Assembly: GCA_016709145.1 (NCBI GenBank)
Contig: JADJEK010000024.1
Span: 62,001-126,000 of the forward strand
Source of the DNA: Planctomycetota bacterium
GTDB lineage: Bacteria > Planctomycetota > B15-G4 > JADJEK01
Direction: 5' to 3'
Length of the DNA: 64,000 nucleotides
Under the pieces are notes generated by a model. That model saw nothing but the letters and a program-made list of their open reading frames with translations, ran no database searches and was not told the DNA's origin. Positions 6,107 to 16,025 of this stretch are shown piece after piece. The translations under genes were made by a program, and so were the position numbers. Each line of letters opens with the position of its first letter. The first letter of the stretch is position 1.

Positions 6107-8643
6107 GTTGGTGGAAGACGCTGTTCGACCGCTTCGCGCGGACCTACGCGTGGCGTGACGCACGCGGCTCGCTCGCGTGGCTGCCGATCCTCGTGCCCGC
6201 ACCGGCGATCGGCGTCGCGGCGATCGTCGCGGTCTCGTCGTTCGGAGCCGACGTCGAACGCGCGATCGACGCGCAAGGCAAGGAGCTGCTCGGCGCCGAC
6301 CTGCGCTTGCAGATGGCGGGACCGATCGACGAGTCGCTCGATGCCCTCGTGCGGGAGCGCGCCGGCGACGACTTGCGCGAAACCGTCGACATGCTGACGT
6401 TCACGTCGATGGCCGTGTTCGTCGACGGCGGCGGCACGCGCCTCGTCCAAGTGCGCGCGACCGGCGCCGCATACCCGTTCTACGGCACGCTCGAGACGAC
6501 TCCGGCCGCGGCCGCGGACCTCGCCGTGCGCGGTCGCGGCGCGTTGGTCGATTCGTCGCTGCTCAGCCAAGCTGGCGCGTCGATCGGAAGCGTCGTCAAG
6601 ATCGGCTCGCGCGAGTACGAGATCGTCGGCGCCCTCGACAAAGTCCCCGGCGAATCCGCGAACGAAGCGCTGTTCGGCCCGCGCGTGTTCGTGCCGCTGG
6701 AAGGCATCGACGACGCGCTGCTCGCGCGCGGCAGTCGCGTGTCGTACCGCCGCTTCTACGCGCTCGATGACGGCGTCGACGCCGACGCGATCGCGGACGC
6801 GATCCAGGAGCAGACCGACGGCACCGACGTCCGCGTCGCGACGGTCCGCACGACGCAGGAGAACTTCGGCCGGCAGTTGCGCAATCTGCGCTCGTTCCTG
6901 CAGCTCGTGGGTTTCGTCGCGTTGATCCTCGGTGGGCTCGGCGCCGGCTCGGCGATGTTGATCCACTTGCGCGGCAAGCTCGAAGCGGCCGCGACACTGC
7001 GATGCCTCGGCGCACGCGCGGGCCAAGTCTTCGTCGCGCACGTGTTCCAAGTGATCGCGCTCGGCGTGTGCTCCGCGATCATCGGCGTGACCGTCGGGCT
7101 CGCGGCGCAGCAGTTGTTGCCGGGCGCCGTGCAGTCGATGTTGCCGGTCGACATCGAGCCGCGCGTCGACCTGCCGTCGATCGCGGTCGGTGTCGTTACC
7201 GGCTTGTTCGCGGCGATCCTGTTCGCGCTGTTGCCGCTGCTGCCGCTGCGACGCGTGTCGCCGCTCGTCGCCGTGCGCGCGTCGTTCTTCGGCGCCGAGG
7301 GCCGTGATCCGTGGCGCTTCGCCGTGTGGGCGCTGTTGCTGCTCGCGATCTTCGGCTTCGCGACGGTGCAGACCGGTCGGGTCGAGAGCGGCCTCGGCTT
7401 CACGGGGACCGTCGCGGGGCTCTTTCTCGTGCTCGCCGCGTGCGCGCGCGCGACGACGTGGCTCGCGCGGAAGCTCGTGCCGAAAGACATCGCGTTCGCG
7501 ACGCGCTACGGCCTGTCCGGCCTGCATCGGCCGGGTTCGCAGACGATCGCGGTGCTCGTCGCGCTCGGGCTCGGCACCGCGGCGTTGCTGACGCTGGTCC
7601 AAGCGCGTTCGACGCTGCTGGCGGAGATCGAGACGATCTCGGGCGAGGGCGAACCGAACATCATCTTCTTCGACGTCCAAGACGACCAAGTCGACGGCCT
7701 CGCGCAGTTGATCCGTGCGCAAGGACTCGAAGTCGCACAGCAGGCGCCGATCATCACGATGCGCATCCGCTCCGTGAACGGCGTGAAGTCGCAGGACATC
7801 ACCGAGGACAGCGGGCGCCCGCGCTGGGCGCTGCGGCGCGAGTACCGCTCGACGTATCGCGATTTCCTCGAGCACACCGAGACGATCATCGACGGCACGT
7901 TCACCGGCGCCGTCACCGACCCGACGAAGCCCGTTCCGATCTCGATCGAGCAGGACATCGCCGAGCGCCTCGCGCTCGAGCGCGGCGATCGGCTGGTGTT
8001 CGACGTGCAAGGCCAGGACGTCGATTGCGTCGTCGACAGCATCCGCCGCGTCAATTGGCGCGCGGTGCGGCCGAACTTCTACATGGTGTTCCCGACCGGC
8101 GTGCTCGAACAGGCGCCGAAGTTCCACGTGCTCGTCACACGCGCCGATGGCGCGGCCGCGATCGGCGCGCTACAGCGACGCGTGCTCGACGGGTATCCGA
8201 ACGTGTCTTCGATCGACGTCACGTCGATCCTCGCGACGGCCGACCAGTTGTTCGAACGCGTCGGTTCGGCGATCCGCTTCATGGCGGCGTTCTCGATCGT
8301 CGCGGGCCTGCTGGTGCTGGTCGGCGCCGTGCTCGCGAGTCGCGCGCAGCGGGTCGAGGAAAGCGTGCTGTTGCGCGTGCTCGGCGCGTCGCGCAAGACG
8401 GTCGCGTCGAGCCTCGCGCTCGAGTACGCGGCGCTCGGCTTCCTCGCCGCGCTCGTCGGCGGAGTGCTCTCGTGCGGCCTCGGCTGGCTGGTCGCGACAC
8501 AGTGGTTCGACGCCACGTTCGCGTTCGCGCCGGGCTCGATCGCGATCGCGCTCGTCGCGCTGCCGGCGCTGACGGTCACGCTCGGCCTGCTGAATCGCAA
8601 GGCCGTGCTCGACGCGCCGCCGCTCGCCGCGCTGCGGGCGTGA
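6103..8643 (+). CDS. FtsX-like ABC permease (YbbP-type)
   Basis: 846 residues from the ATG that overlaps the ATPase stop (ATGA). There is one N-terminal membrane segment and a large periplasmic domain (about residues 45-255). A block of helices around 265-400 follows, then a second large external domain and a C-terminal helix cluster. This two-module layout with about 8-10 membrane spans matches YbbP. YbbA/YbbP-type systems are usually found with esterases of the TesA type; here a TesA-like gene lies 2.5 kb upstream but not in the operon. Substrate is unknown, plausibly lipids or lipoproteins. Confidence 0.88.
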   Translation: MSWWKTLFDRFARTYAWRDARGSLAWLPILVPAPAIGVAAIVAVSSFGADVERAIDAQGKELLGADLRLQMAGPIDESLDALVRERAGDDLRETVDMLTFTSMAVFVDGGGTRLVQVRATGAAYPFYGTLETTPAAAADLAVRGRGALVDSSLLSQAGASIGSVVKIGSREYEIVGALDKVPGESANEALFGPRVFVPLEGIDDALLARGSRVSYRRFYALDDGVDADAIADAIQEQTDGTDVRVATVRTTQENFGRQLRNLRSFLQLVGFVALILGGLGAGSAMLIHLRGKLEAAATLRCLGARAGQVFVAHVFQVIALGVCSAIIGVTVGLAAQQLLPGAVQSMLPVDIEPRVDLPSIAVGVVTGLFAAILFALLPLLPLRRVSPLVAVRASFFGAEGRDPWRFAVWALLLLAIFGFATVQTGRVESGLGFTGTVAGLFLVLAACARATTWLARKLVPKDIAFATRYGLSGLHRPGSQTIAVLVALGLGTAALLTLVQARSTLLAEIETISGEGEPNIIFFDVQDDQVDGLAQLIRAQGLEVAQQAPIITMRIRSVNGVKSQDITEDSGRPRWALRREYRSTYRDFLEHTETIIDGTFTGAVTDPTKPVPISIEQDIAERLALERGDRLVFDVQGQDVDCVVDSIRRVNWRAVRPNFYMVFPTGVLEQAPKFHVLVTRADGAAAIGALQRRVLDGYPNVSSIDVTSILATADQLFERVGSAIRFMAAFSIVAGLLVLVGAVLASRAQRVEESVLLRVLGASRKTVASSLALEYAALGFLAALVGGVLSCGLGWLVATQWFDATFAFAPGSIAIALVALPALTVTLGLLNRKAVLDAPPLAALRA

Positions 8644-8655
8644 CGATCGTGCGGA

Positions 8656-9138
8656 TCAGTCCTTAGCCAACGGCGGTGGATCGGGGAGGCGCTCGAAACA
8701 GCGACGGATCGTGTCGTCCTGTTCGCGTTCGAGTCGCGCCCACGCGTCGACCGTGAGGATCGCGATGGAGCGGCCGCATCCCACGACGACGACCTTCGGC
8801 CGTCGTTCGCGCGTAAGCCCAAGGTGTTCGATGAATGGCGTTGCGAGGGTGATGCGGCCGCGCCGATCGCAACGGACGTAGCGTGTGTGCACGGACGCCC
8901 TGGCGCCCAAGAATCTCGCCCACCTCGGCGAGGGCGAACTGTTCGCCAAGATCGTGAGGATGGAGCCGACATCGACGATCCGCAGCGAGTCTCCTCGAAC
9001 CGTGTGGAGCAGGACGACCGCGGTCGTTCTGTCGGCTTCGTCGAGAAGCACGCGACGGAGCGTGCTCGGCAATCGGCATCGTCGGCCTTCGTCGAGCGTG
9101 ACAATCCTGGAGCCGAAGAGTTGATCGAAAGCTCCCAT
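8656..9138 (-). CDS. MraZ-like SpoVT/AbrB-fold DNA-binding protein, outside a cell-division cluster
   Basis: 160 residues from the ATG at 9138. Two similar halves are visible. The first carries VTLDEGRRCRLPSTLRRVL and the second VRCDRRGRITLATPFIEHLG. These correspond to the paired DxxGR...(I/L)P swapped-hairpin motifs of MraZ. MraZ normally heads the dcw cluster and represses it; here the neighbours are an ABC permease (convergent, 12-bp gap) and an FG-GAP gene. The first motif reads DEGRRCRLP, with the Gly displaced relative to the second. It may be a paralogue with a separate regulon. Confidence 0.72.
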   Translation of the reverse strand: MGAFDQLFGSRIVTLDEGRRCRLPSTLRRVLLDEADRTTAVVLLHTVRGDSLRIVDVGSILTILANSSPSPRWARFLGARASVHTRYVRCDRRGRITLATPFIEHLGLTRERRPKVVVVGCGRSIAILTVDAWARLEREQDDTIRRCFERLPDPPPLAKD

Positions 9139-9304
9139 ACGACCGATCCTCGTGAAGGGCACGACGGGCCGACCCGGGCACCACCCGGTGCCGGCCCGGG
9201 GGCCCGCTGGCCCGGTGGCCGTGGCCCGCGCCGGCTTGGGGGTGCCGGCTTGGGGGCCGGCTTGGCGGAGGTGACTTCGTGGGTGTCCTGTGGGTGGGTG
9301 CTCG
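9139..9304. other. Intergenic GC-rich low-complexity stretch
   Basis: About 166 bp between the start of the MraZ-like gene and the stop of the FG-GAP gene. From about 9170 it consists of overlapping cccggg/ggcccg palindromes and short imperfect repeats of gccggcttggggg. A transcript from the right could form stable hairpins here, which may end it, but no T-run is present. Confidence 0.5.
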
Positions 9305-9600
9305 TCACTCCACGTCGACGACGACGGCGTTCGTGACGACGGCTTGATTCGGACTCGCGGGATCGCGCACGACGGCTTGCGCGACGAACGTCGTGCCCGC
9401 GAGCGCGAGCGGCAGCGGGTACGCGATCGACGCATCCCCCGTTGCCGGGGCCGAAGCTCGACGTCGCGAAGGTCGCGACCTTCGTCACCGGGAAGTTCAA
9501 GTCGAGCGCGCAACCGGTCTTGAACGGGATCGGCGTGACGCCGGTCGAGATCAGCAGGAAGCCGCGCGTGCCGCCGAGCGCGTCGTCGATCGTGAACTCG
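9305..9600 (-). repeat. ~295-bp near-identical repeat with 12090-12384 (shared C-terminal domain)
   Basis: The final ~98 codons of the two FG-GAP genes differ by only one inserted C and one T/C change over about 295 bp. Immediately upstream the two genes diverge strongly. Such a sharp boundary suggests gene conversion or recent exchange of the 3' end. Confidence 0.85.
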
Positions 9601-11923
9601 AGCGTTGATCCGGCGATCGGGCAGTTCTGCACGGACAACTTGGGCTCGATCCCCCCCGAGCCCGCGCACGCGTGGGCCACGTGCTCCGTCGGACCGCTGC
9701 AGAGTCGGTGCATCGCGAACGGCGCGCGCGTGTCTTCGCGGATGCCGACCAAGTCGGCGCGGCCATCGCCGTCGAGATCCACGGGGACGGCATCGAGCAG
9801 TCTCGTACCGGCGCTCGAGTGTTGGAACTGCGCGAACGACCGCGGCATCGTCTGTCGCATGAACGGCACCCCATTCGTCACGCGGAACGGCGAAGCGCGT
9901 CGAGAAGTCCGTCGTCGTCGAAATCGGCGAACTGCACGTCGCGCGTGGATCCCGGAAGCCCAGCCAGCACCGCGTTTCGTGGCGAACGAACCGTTCCCAT
10001 TGCCGTAGAGCGCCGTGATGCTGGAGTGCGCGTCGGATCCGAGCACGTCCACCGCGCCATCGCCGTCGACGTCGATGACGCGCAACGACTGACTTTGACT
10101 CGAGAGCTTGATCGGGAGCGCGGACGTCGGGAGGAATCCATCTTGCCCGTCCCCGACCAACAGCGCCACGTCGGACGTGGTCGAACTCACGTTGCCGACG
10201 AACAGGTCGAGATCGCCGTCGTTGTCGGCATCCGCCGTGACGACGTGATCGAGGGATGCGTCCAACAGCGGCGTCGCCGGGACGAGCGTGGCGGCCGGGC
10301 ACCGAGGGCGTCGCCTTGGTTCACCATCTGTCGCAACGCATGCAGCGGCAGTCCCGGCGCCTTCGGCCAGCCGACGACGACAGCGTCGAGATCCGCATCG
10401 CCGTCGTAGTCGCCGAGCGCGAAGTCCGCCTGGTGCGCCTGGACCGCGGGCTTCGTCGCGAAGACCGACACCCCATTGGTCAGCGCACCGTGTTGGTTCA
10501 TCGAAACGCTGATCCCGAACGGCGGATTCGAGCCCAGCGGAGCGTCCCCGATACAGTCGAGCAGTCCATCCTGGTTCAGATCGGCGAGCTCGATGCGATC
10601 ACTCGGCGGAGCGATCGCGGTCTTCTGGAGAGCGAAAACGAACTGTCCATCCCACTCGGACGTCTCGAGTTGCGATGCGAACGAGCGGACCGCCTCGAGG
10701 ACTCCGTCGGTGTCGACATCGCCGATCGCCAGCGCGGGATTCGTGATGCTCTGCGGACTCGTGCCTGGAGCCGCCTTGAATCCGCCACCGTCGATCCCGA
10801 GCGCAGTGAGCACGCGCACCGCGAGTCCGGCCGGAGCGGATGCGTCATAGGTCGCTACGAGGGCATCGATGGCATCGTCGCCGTCGACGTGCGCGAGGCG
10901 GATCGCGATCGCGTTCTTCGCGACGAACGAGTCCGGCACGGACGTCAGGAATTGCCCGCTGCCGTCGTTCTTCAGCGTCGTCATGTGTCCGACGACGGAG
11001 ACGCCGACCAGGTCGCCGTCACGATCACCGTCGAGATCGGAGATCGCGAAGGGCGACGCGGTCGGAAGCGGCATCGGATCGAGCGTGAACGCGCCCGTTC
11101 CATCGTTGCGCGCGATTTGGATCCCCGTCGGCAGCGCGCGCGCGTAGGCGAGGTCGAGGTCGCCGTCCTGGTCGACATCGACAGCGGCGCACGGGGCGCT
11201 CGCGACGATCGAACCGGGGGTCAATGCGGTCGTCGGCCCCGCGATGTAGGTGTTACCCCCGTTCGCGCGAAGCAATCGAAGGTTCTGGGGACCGGTCTGA
11301 TCGGTGAACACCACGAAGTCGCCGTCGCCGTCGCCGTCGAAGTCGGCGTAGACGTACGTCCGAACGGAGCCGGAGTACGCGGGCATCGAAACCACGCTGG
11401 CCCACGTTCCGGTGGCCGCGACCGAGTGCACGGCGAGCTTCCCGGCGACGTTCACGAACGCGAGTTCGCAAGTGCCGTCCGCATCGATGTCCACGGCCTG
11501 GGGGGCGACGTTCACCGTCAGCAGCGCGGTCGTCGTCGCTCCGTAGGCGTACGTGTTGTTGCCGGTCGCCACGATCAGTCGTGCCGCGGCGAGCTGACTG
11601 TCGACGTAGACCAGATCCCGGCAAGTGAGTCCGACGAAACCGCCCGACTGCGACCGCCGATGGAACGCCGCCGGACTGCCCGGTAGTTTCGTCGTGAACG
11701 CGTACGTCCCGCCGGTCGCGCGCCCGAGCACTATATGACCCGCCCGCGCGACGACGACGTCGATGCGGCTGTCCTCGTCGAGGTCGGCGAACGTCGCGTA
11801 CGCCTCTTTGGAACCGATGGTCGGGACGTGCGGCCCGAACGGCGAGAACCACGGATGCTGCGCGATGGCGCTCCGAGTTGCGAAGCCACCGAGCAGCGAC
11901 AACCATCCGATGCTGGTCAGCAT
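9305..11923 (-). CDS. Secreted FG-GAP/VCBS-repeat protein, copy A, with four compensating frameshifts
   Basis: The frame opened by the ATG at 11923 starts with a signal peptide ending near AIAQ. It continues with many Dx(D/N)xDGxxD calcium-binding repeats typical of integrin-alpha-like propellers. It breaks near 10295 (one base missing), is regained near 9990 (one extra), breaks again near 9895 and is regained near 9436. At 9436 there is a run of five C where the intact paralogue has four. Start and stop codons are in the same frame and every segment aligns with the 12090-14723 protein. The C-terminus (ACAGSGG onward) is the conserved domain shared with the paralogue. Secreted surface role likely; binding partner unknown. 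Confidence 0.72.
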
Positions 11924-12089
11924 CGACGCGCTGTGCAAAGATCGAACGTCGCATGCAGTCCCCTTGTGTCCCGTGGCAACGGCGAGTTGCGCCGCGGCCG
12001 AAGTCGTGTTCCTCGAACGGGTCACATTGGAGCCGGAGGTGCGAGACGTGTCACGCGTCTCGTCGTCGTTGGTCCATGAACGCGCCTGA

Positions 12090-14723
12090 TCACTCCACGT
12101 CGACGACGACGGCGTTCGTGACGACGGCTTGATTCGGACTCGCGGGATCGCGCACGACGGCTTGCGCGACGAACGTCGTGCCCGCGAGCGCGAGCGGCAG
12201 CGGGTACGCGATCGACGCATCCCCGTTGCCGGGGCCGAAGCCCGACGTCGCGAAGGTCGCGACCTTCGTCACCGGGAAGTTCAAGTCGAGCGCGCAACCG
12301 GTCTTGAACGGGATCGGCGTGACGCCGGTCGAGATCAGCAGGAAGCCGCGCGTGCCGCCGAGCGCGTCGTCGATCGTGAACTCGATCGCGGAACCCGCCA
12401 CGGGACAGCGTTGCACGGTCAGCGAAGGCGCAAAGCCTCCCGAACCGGCGCACGCGTTGGCGATCGGGGCTGCGGCACCCTCGCATCGATGCGTCAGCAG
12501 CACCGGATGCGGAGCCTCGGAGCGCGTCGCGACCAGATCCGGCAGTCCGTCACCGTCCACGTCGGTCGCGACGAGATCCGCGAGCGCAGTCCCGGCCGGA
12601 ACGAAGCCGAGGGTCACGAACGAGCGCGGGGCGATCTGACTCGACATGCGCACTTTGCCGCTCGACGCGATCGAGGCCACGTCGACGCGACCATCGCTGT
12701 CGAAGTCGGCGAAGCGCATGTCGCGCGAGGGTCCGGGGAGGCCCATCACGCTCGGTGTGGCGAACGCGCCGCCGCCGGTCCCGTACAGCACGACGGTGGG
12801 GACGATGTCGTCGTTGCCGACCACGTCGAGGAAGCCGTCGCCATCGACGTCGAGCACATGCAGCGAACGATCGAGGTACGACACGTCGATCGGCAGGATC
12901 GGACCCTGTGCGAATCCGCCTTGGCCGTCGCCGAACAGCAGTACGACGTCGTTCTTCGTTCCCGTGAACTGCCGATTGCCGACCACGAGATCGAGGTCTC
13001 CGTCGTTGTCGACGTCTCCACTGCGGACGTGCTCGAGCGAATCGTCGAGCATCGGCCACGTCGGCGGCGCACCCGCGGGGATGGCGAGGACGCCGGCTTG
13101 ATTCACCAAAACCCGCAGCGACGTTGCGCCGACCGGTAGGCCGCCCGCAACCGACTGCGCAGCCACGTACGCGTCGACGTCTCCGTCGCCGTCGAAGTCG
13201 CCGGTCGTGAGGTCGACGCCGTTCGCGATCGTGCCCGGGTTCGTCGCATGCGCGACGGAAGAGCTCTGCAGCGCGCCGTGCACGTTCTTGACGACTTGGA
13301 TGCCGAACTGCGTCGCGACGTCTCCGATGTTGCCAGCGAGCAGCGCATCGGTGAGGCCGTCCTGATCGAGATCCACGAACTCGACCGTGCCGCTGGCGAT
13401 CGCCGGCAGCGACGAATGCACCACGAACGAACCGTCTCCCGTGTTCTCGAACGAAACCAGGTTTCCGAGCCCGGCGCGCACGACGTCGCCGTCTCCGTCC
13501 GCATCGAAATCCACGACTCCGAGCGCATGCGCGACGCCGGTTTGCGGCACGGTCCACGCTGGCAAGCCCCAACTACCGTCGCCGCGTCCGCGTGCGCACG
13601 AGATCAGCGCGTCCTCTGCCGGCAGGCCGGCCTGCGACGTGAGGAACACGAGGTCCAACGCGGCATCGCCATCGATTCGCTCGACGAGCAGACTGCGCAA
13701 GTTGGTCGGCAGTACGAACGAGTCGGCGACAGCGACGAACGAGCCGGAGCCATCGTTGAGCCGCGTCTCGAGTCGCACCGCAGAGGACTCCGGACGGGCG
13801 AGCACGAGGTCGTCGTCGTCGTCCCCGTCGACATCGGTCAACTCCCAATGCGCTGCCGTGGCGACCGGGCTCGCATCGACCGCGAACGCACCGCTTCCGC
13901 CGTTGCGCGCGATCCACAGCGCCGAAGCGACCGAGAACACGAGGTCGACGTCACCGTCCGAATCGACGTCGGACACGCGCATGCGCGAGCCGGCTCCGAG
14001 CGTCATCGTCAGAGGCGTGGTCGGTCCGACCGTGAAGGCGGTGCCACCGTTTCCCTTCAGAACACGCAGAGTTCCGATCGACGCGCCGTCGATGCCCGTC
14101 AGCAAATCGACGTCCCCATCTCCGTCGAAATCACCGTGTGCGAGCGCGCGGTAGCTCCCTTGCATCTGGGGCAACGCGGCAACGGGTGTCCATGCCGTGT
14201 TCAGCCGGACCACTGCGGTCTTGGCGTCGAAGCCGAGGTAGTACAGCTCGCTGCGCCCATCGCCGTCGACGTCGACGACCTTCGCCTCGACGACGTTGGA
14301 CATCAGTGGCGTGTTCGGTCCGCCGCCGAATCCACCGACGCCGTCCCCGAGGAACGTGCGTCCGATCGCCGTCTGGTTGTCGACCAGGACCGCGTCGGGG
14401 AACGCGTCGCCGTCGAAGCGCGCGACGACCGGCGCCGTCGCGAAGAACGGGACGATCGACAGCGGCACGCTCGAGATCGTGAAGCGACCGCTGCCGTCAC
14501 CCAAGCCGACCAGGAACTCGGTGCCTTTGCCCGCGACGACGTCGAGTCGACCGTCGCCGTTGAGGTCGAACAGAGTGATCGACGCGGGAGTCGTGTTGCT
14601 CGTCGGCGCAAAGCGTCCCCACGGTGAGAACCATGGCGGATCCGCGAGAGCGGGGGACTGGAGCGATCCGGTCACGACGAGGACGACGAGCGCCGGCAGC
14701 GCACGTGGCGAACGACGGAGCAT
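12090..14723 (-). CDS. Secreted FG-GAP/VCBS-repeat protein, copy B (intact)
   Basis: 877 residues from the ATG at 14723, with a basic N-terminus, a hydrophobic core and a cleavage-like site near PALA. About a dozen FG-GAP repeats follow (for example FDLNGDGRLDVVAG, VDVDGDGRSELYY, DFDADGDGDVV), spanning roughly residues 45-770. This suggests two seven-bladed propellers or one long array. The last ~100 residues (from ACAGSGG) form a beta-rich domain repeated almost exactly in copy A. Expected to be exported, calcium-binding and surface-attached. Copy A follows 166 bp downstream on the same strand, so the two may share transcription. Confidence 0.9.
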   Translation of the reverse strand: MLRRSPRALPALVVLVVTGSLQSPALADPPWFSPWGRFAPTSNTTPASITLFDLNGDGRLDVVAGKGTEFLVGLGDGSGRFTISSVPLSIVPFFATAPVVARFDGDAFPDAVLVDNQTAIGRTFLGDGVGGFGGGPNTPLMSNVVEAKVVDVDGDGRSELYYLGFDAKTAVVRLNTAWTPVAALPQMQGSYRALAHGDFDGDGDVDLLTGIDGASIGTLRVLKGNGGTAFTVGPTTPLTMTLGAGSRMRVSDVDSDGDVDLVFSVASALWIARNGGSGAFAVDASPVATAAHWELTDVDGDDDDDLVLARPESSAVRLETRLNDGSGSFVAVADSFVLPTNLRSLLVERIDGDAALDLVFLTSQAGLPAEDALISCARGRGDGSWGLPAWTVPQTGVAHALGVVDFDADGDGDVVRAGLGNLVSFENTGDGSFVVHSSLPAIASGTVEFVDLDQDGLTDALLAGNIGDVATQFGIQVVKNVHGALQSSSVAHATNPGTIANGVDLTTGDFDGDGDVDAYVAAQSVAGGLPVGATSLRVLVNQAGVLAIPAGAPPTWPMLDDSLEHVRSGDVDNDGDLDLVVGNRQFTGTKNDVVLLFGDGQGGFAQGPILPIDVSYLDRSLHVLDVDGDGFLDVVGNDDIVPTVVLYGTGGGAFATPSVMGLPGPSRDMRFADFDSDGRVDVASIASSGKVRMSSQIAPRSFVTLGFVPAGTALADLVATDVDGDGLPDLVATRSEAPHPVLLTHRCEGAAAPIANACAGSGGFAPSLTVQRCPVAGSAIEFTIDDALGGTRGFLLISTGVTPIPFKTGCALDLNFPVTKVATFATSGFGPGNGDASIAYPLPLALAGTTFVAQAVVRDPASPNQAVVTNAVVVDVE

Positions 14724-14881
14724 GGGTTCCCTTTCGACTTCCCGGAGGACGACCGCAATGGTGCAGGGTGTGGGTGTCCTCGACCCGGGATTGAACGCCA
14801 GGACGCGGCCGAAGTCACTCCTCGAGATCCCGTCGATCGGCGAATGCCGCCTCCCTTCGCCCCGGCTACCGTGCCGGCCTC

Positions 14882-16012
14882 ATGCGTATCGGAATCGACG
14901 TTCGTCCCGCGTTGCTCTCGCGCTCCGGCATCAGTCGGTACGCGGCCGAGCTCGCCCGCGCCGTCGCCGCGTTGCAGAGTGGCACCGAAGTCGCGCTGTA
15001 CGGGGACTCGTGGACGCGGCCGCTCGACGAGCATCGATTGCGCGAGGTCGCGTCGTGGCCGCGGACGACGCTCGCGCGCCGCAAGTTCCCGGCGCGCCTC
15101 GCCGCGCGACTCGGGCTCGCGGCCGATGCGCGACTCGGTGGCGTCGACGTGTTCCACCACACCGACTACGTGTTCGCGCCGATCGCCCGCGCGCGCCAAG
15201 TCGTCACGATCCACGACCTCGCGTTCGAACGCGATCCCGCGTTCCACGGCGCGGACTTCCGGCGCGACGTCGGTGCGAGGTTGCGCGCGGCGATCGCGAA
15301 CGCCGCGTTCGTCGTCGTGCCGTCGGCCAGCACGCGCGACGACGTACTCGCGTGGCAGTACGCGCCGTCCGAACGCATCCGCGTCGTGCCGCACGGCTGC
15401 GAACACGTCGCGCGCGACGCGGCGCTCGGCGCGCGCGAACTCGACGCGATCCTCGGGGCGGGCACGCTGCGTGAACCGTTCGTGCTCGCCGTCGGCACGA
15501 TCGAGCCGCGCAAGAACCATGCGAGTTTGCTCGACGCGTTCGACGCGCTCGGCCCCGACGCTCCGCAACTCGTCGTCGCCGGCGCGTACGGCTGGTCGTG
15601 CGACGTGGTGATGCGACGGATTCAGGCGGAACGACGCACCGGCCGCATCGTCCATCTGCCAGACGCCAGCGACGGACTCGTCGCGGCGCTGTACGGTCGC
15701 GCGCTGGCGGCGGTGTATGTTTCGGCCCACGAAGGTTTCGGACTCCCGGTGCTCGAAGCCATGGCGGCCGGCGCGCCGGTGCTGACGACGCGCGCGGGCG
15801 CGCTGGCGGAAGTCGGCGGCGACGCGGTGCTCGCCTGTGATCCGACCGATCCCGCTTCGATCGTGGAGGGACTCGCGTGTCTGCTCGGCTCGTCGACGTT
15901 GCGCCAGGATCTCGCCGCCCGGGCCAAAGCTCGCGCGGCGCGGTTCTCGTGGACGGAGTCGGCGCGGTCGCACGTCGAGGTCTGGCGCGCCGCGGCCGAG
16001 CTCGCATCGTGA
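14882..16012 (+). CDS. GT4-family glycosyltransferase, first of three
   Basis: 376 residues from the ATG at 14882, with the two-domain GT-B plan. The N-terminus (IGIDVRPALLSRSGISRYA) is the acceptor side. The C-terminal half has AVGTIEPRKNH and the retaining E-x7-E motif in EGFGLPVLE, which binds the nucleotide-sugar. It starts an operon: the next gene begins 13 bp after its stop. Such enzymes extend lipid-linked or surface polysaccharides on the cytoplasmic face. Acceptor and sugar cannot be read from sequence. Confidence 0.9.
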   Translation: MRIGIDVRPALLSRSGISRYAAELARAVAALQSGTEVALYGDSWTRPLDEHRLREVASWPRTTLARRKFPARLAARLGLAADARLGGVDVFHHTDYVFAPIARARQVVTIHDLAFERDPAFHGADFRRDVGARLRAAIANAAFVVVPSASTRDDVLAWQYAPSERIRVVPHGCEHVARDAALGARELDAILGAGTLREPFVLAVGTIEPRKNHASLLDAFDALGPDAPQLVVAGAYGWSCDVVMRRIQAERRTGRIVHLPDASDGLVAALYGRALAAVYVSAHEGFGLPVLEAMAAGAPVLTTRAGALAEVGGDAVLACDPTDPASIVEGLACLLGSSTLRQDLAARAKARAARFSWTESARSHVEVWRAAAELAS

Positions 16013-16025
16013 ACCCGGAGTCCGC

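Noticed and set aside
5443..8127. 894-residue minus-strand ORF
   Set aside because: Shadow of the ABC ATPase and permease genes: low-complexity Arg/Asp/Glu-rich product, while the plus frame has all family motifs.
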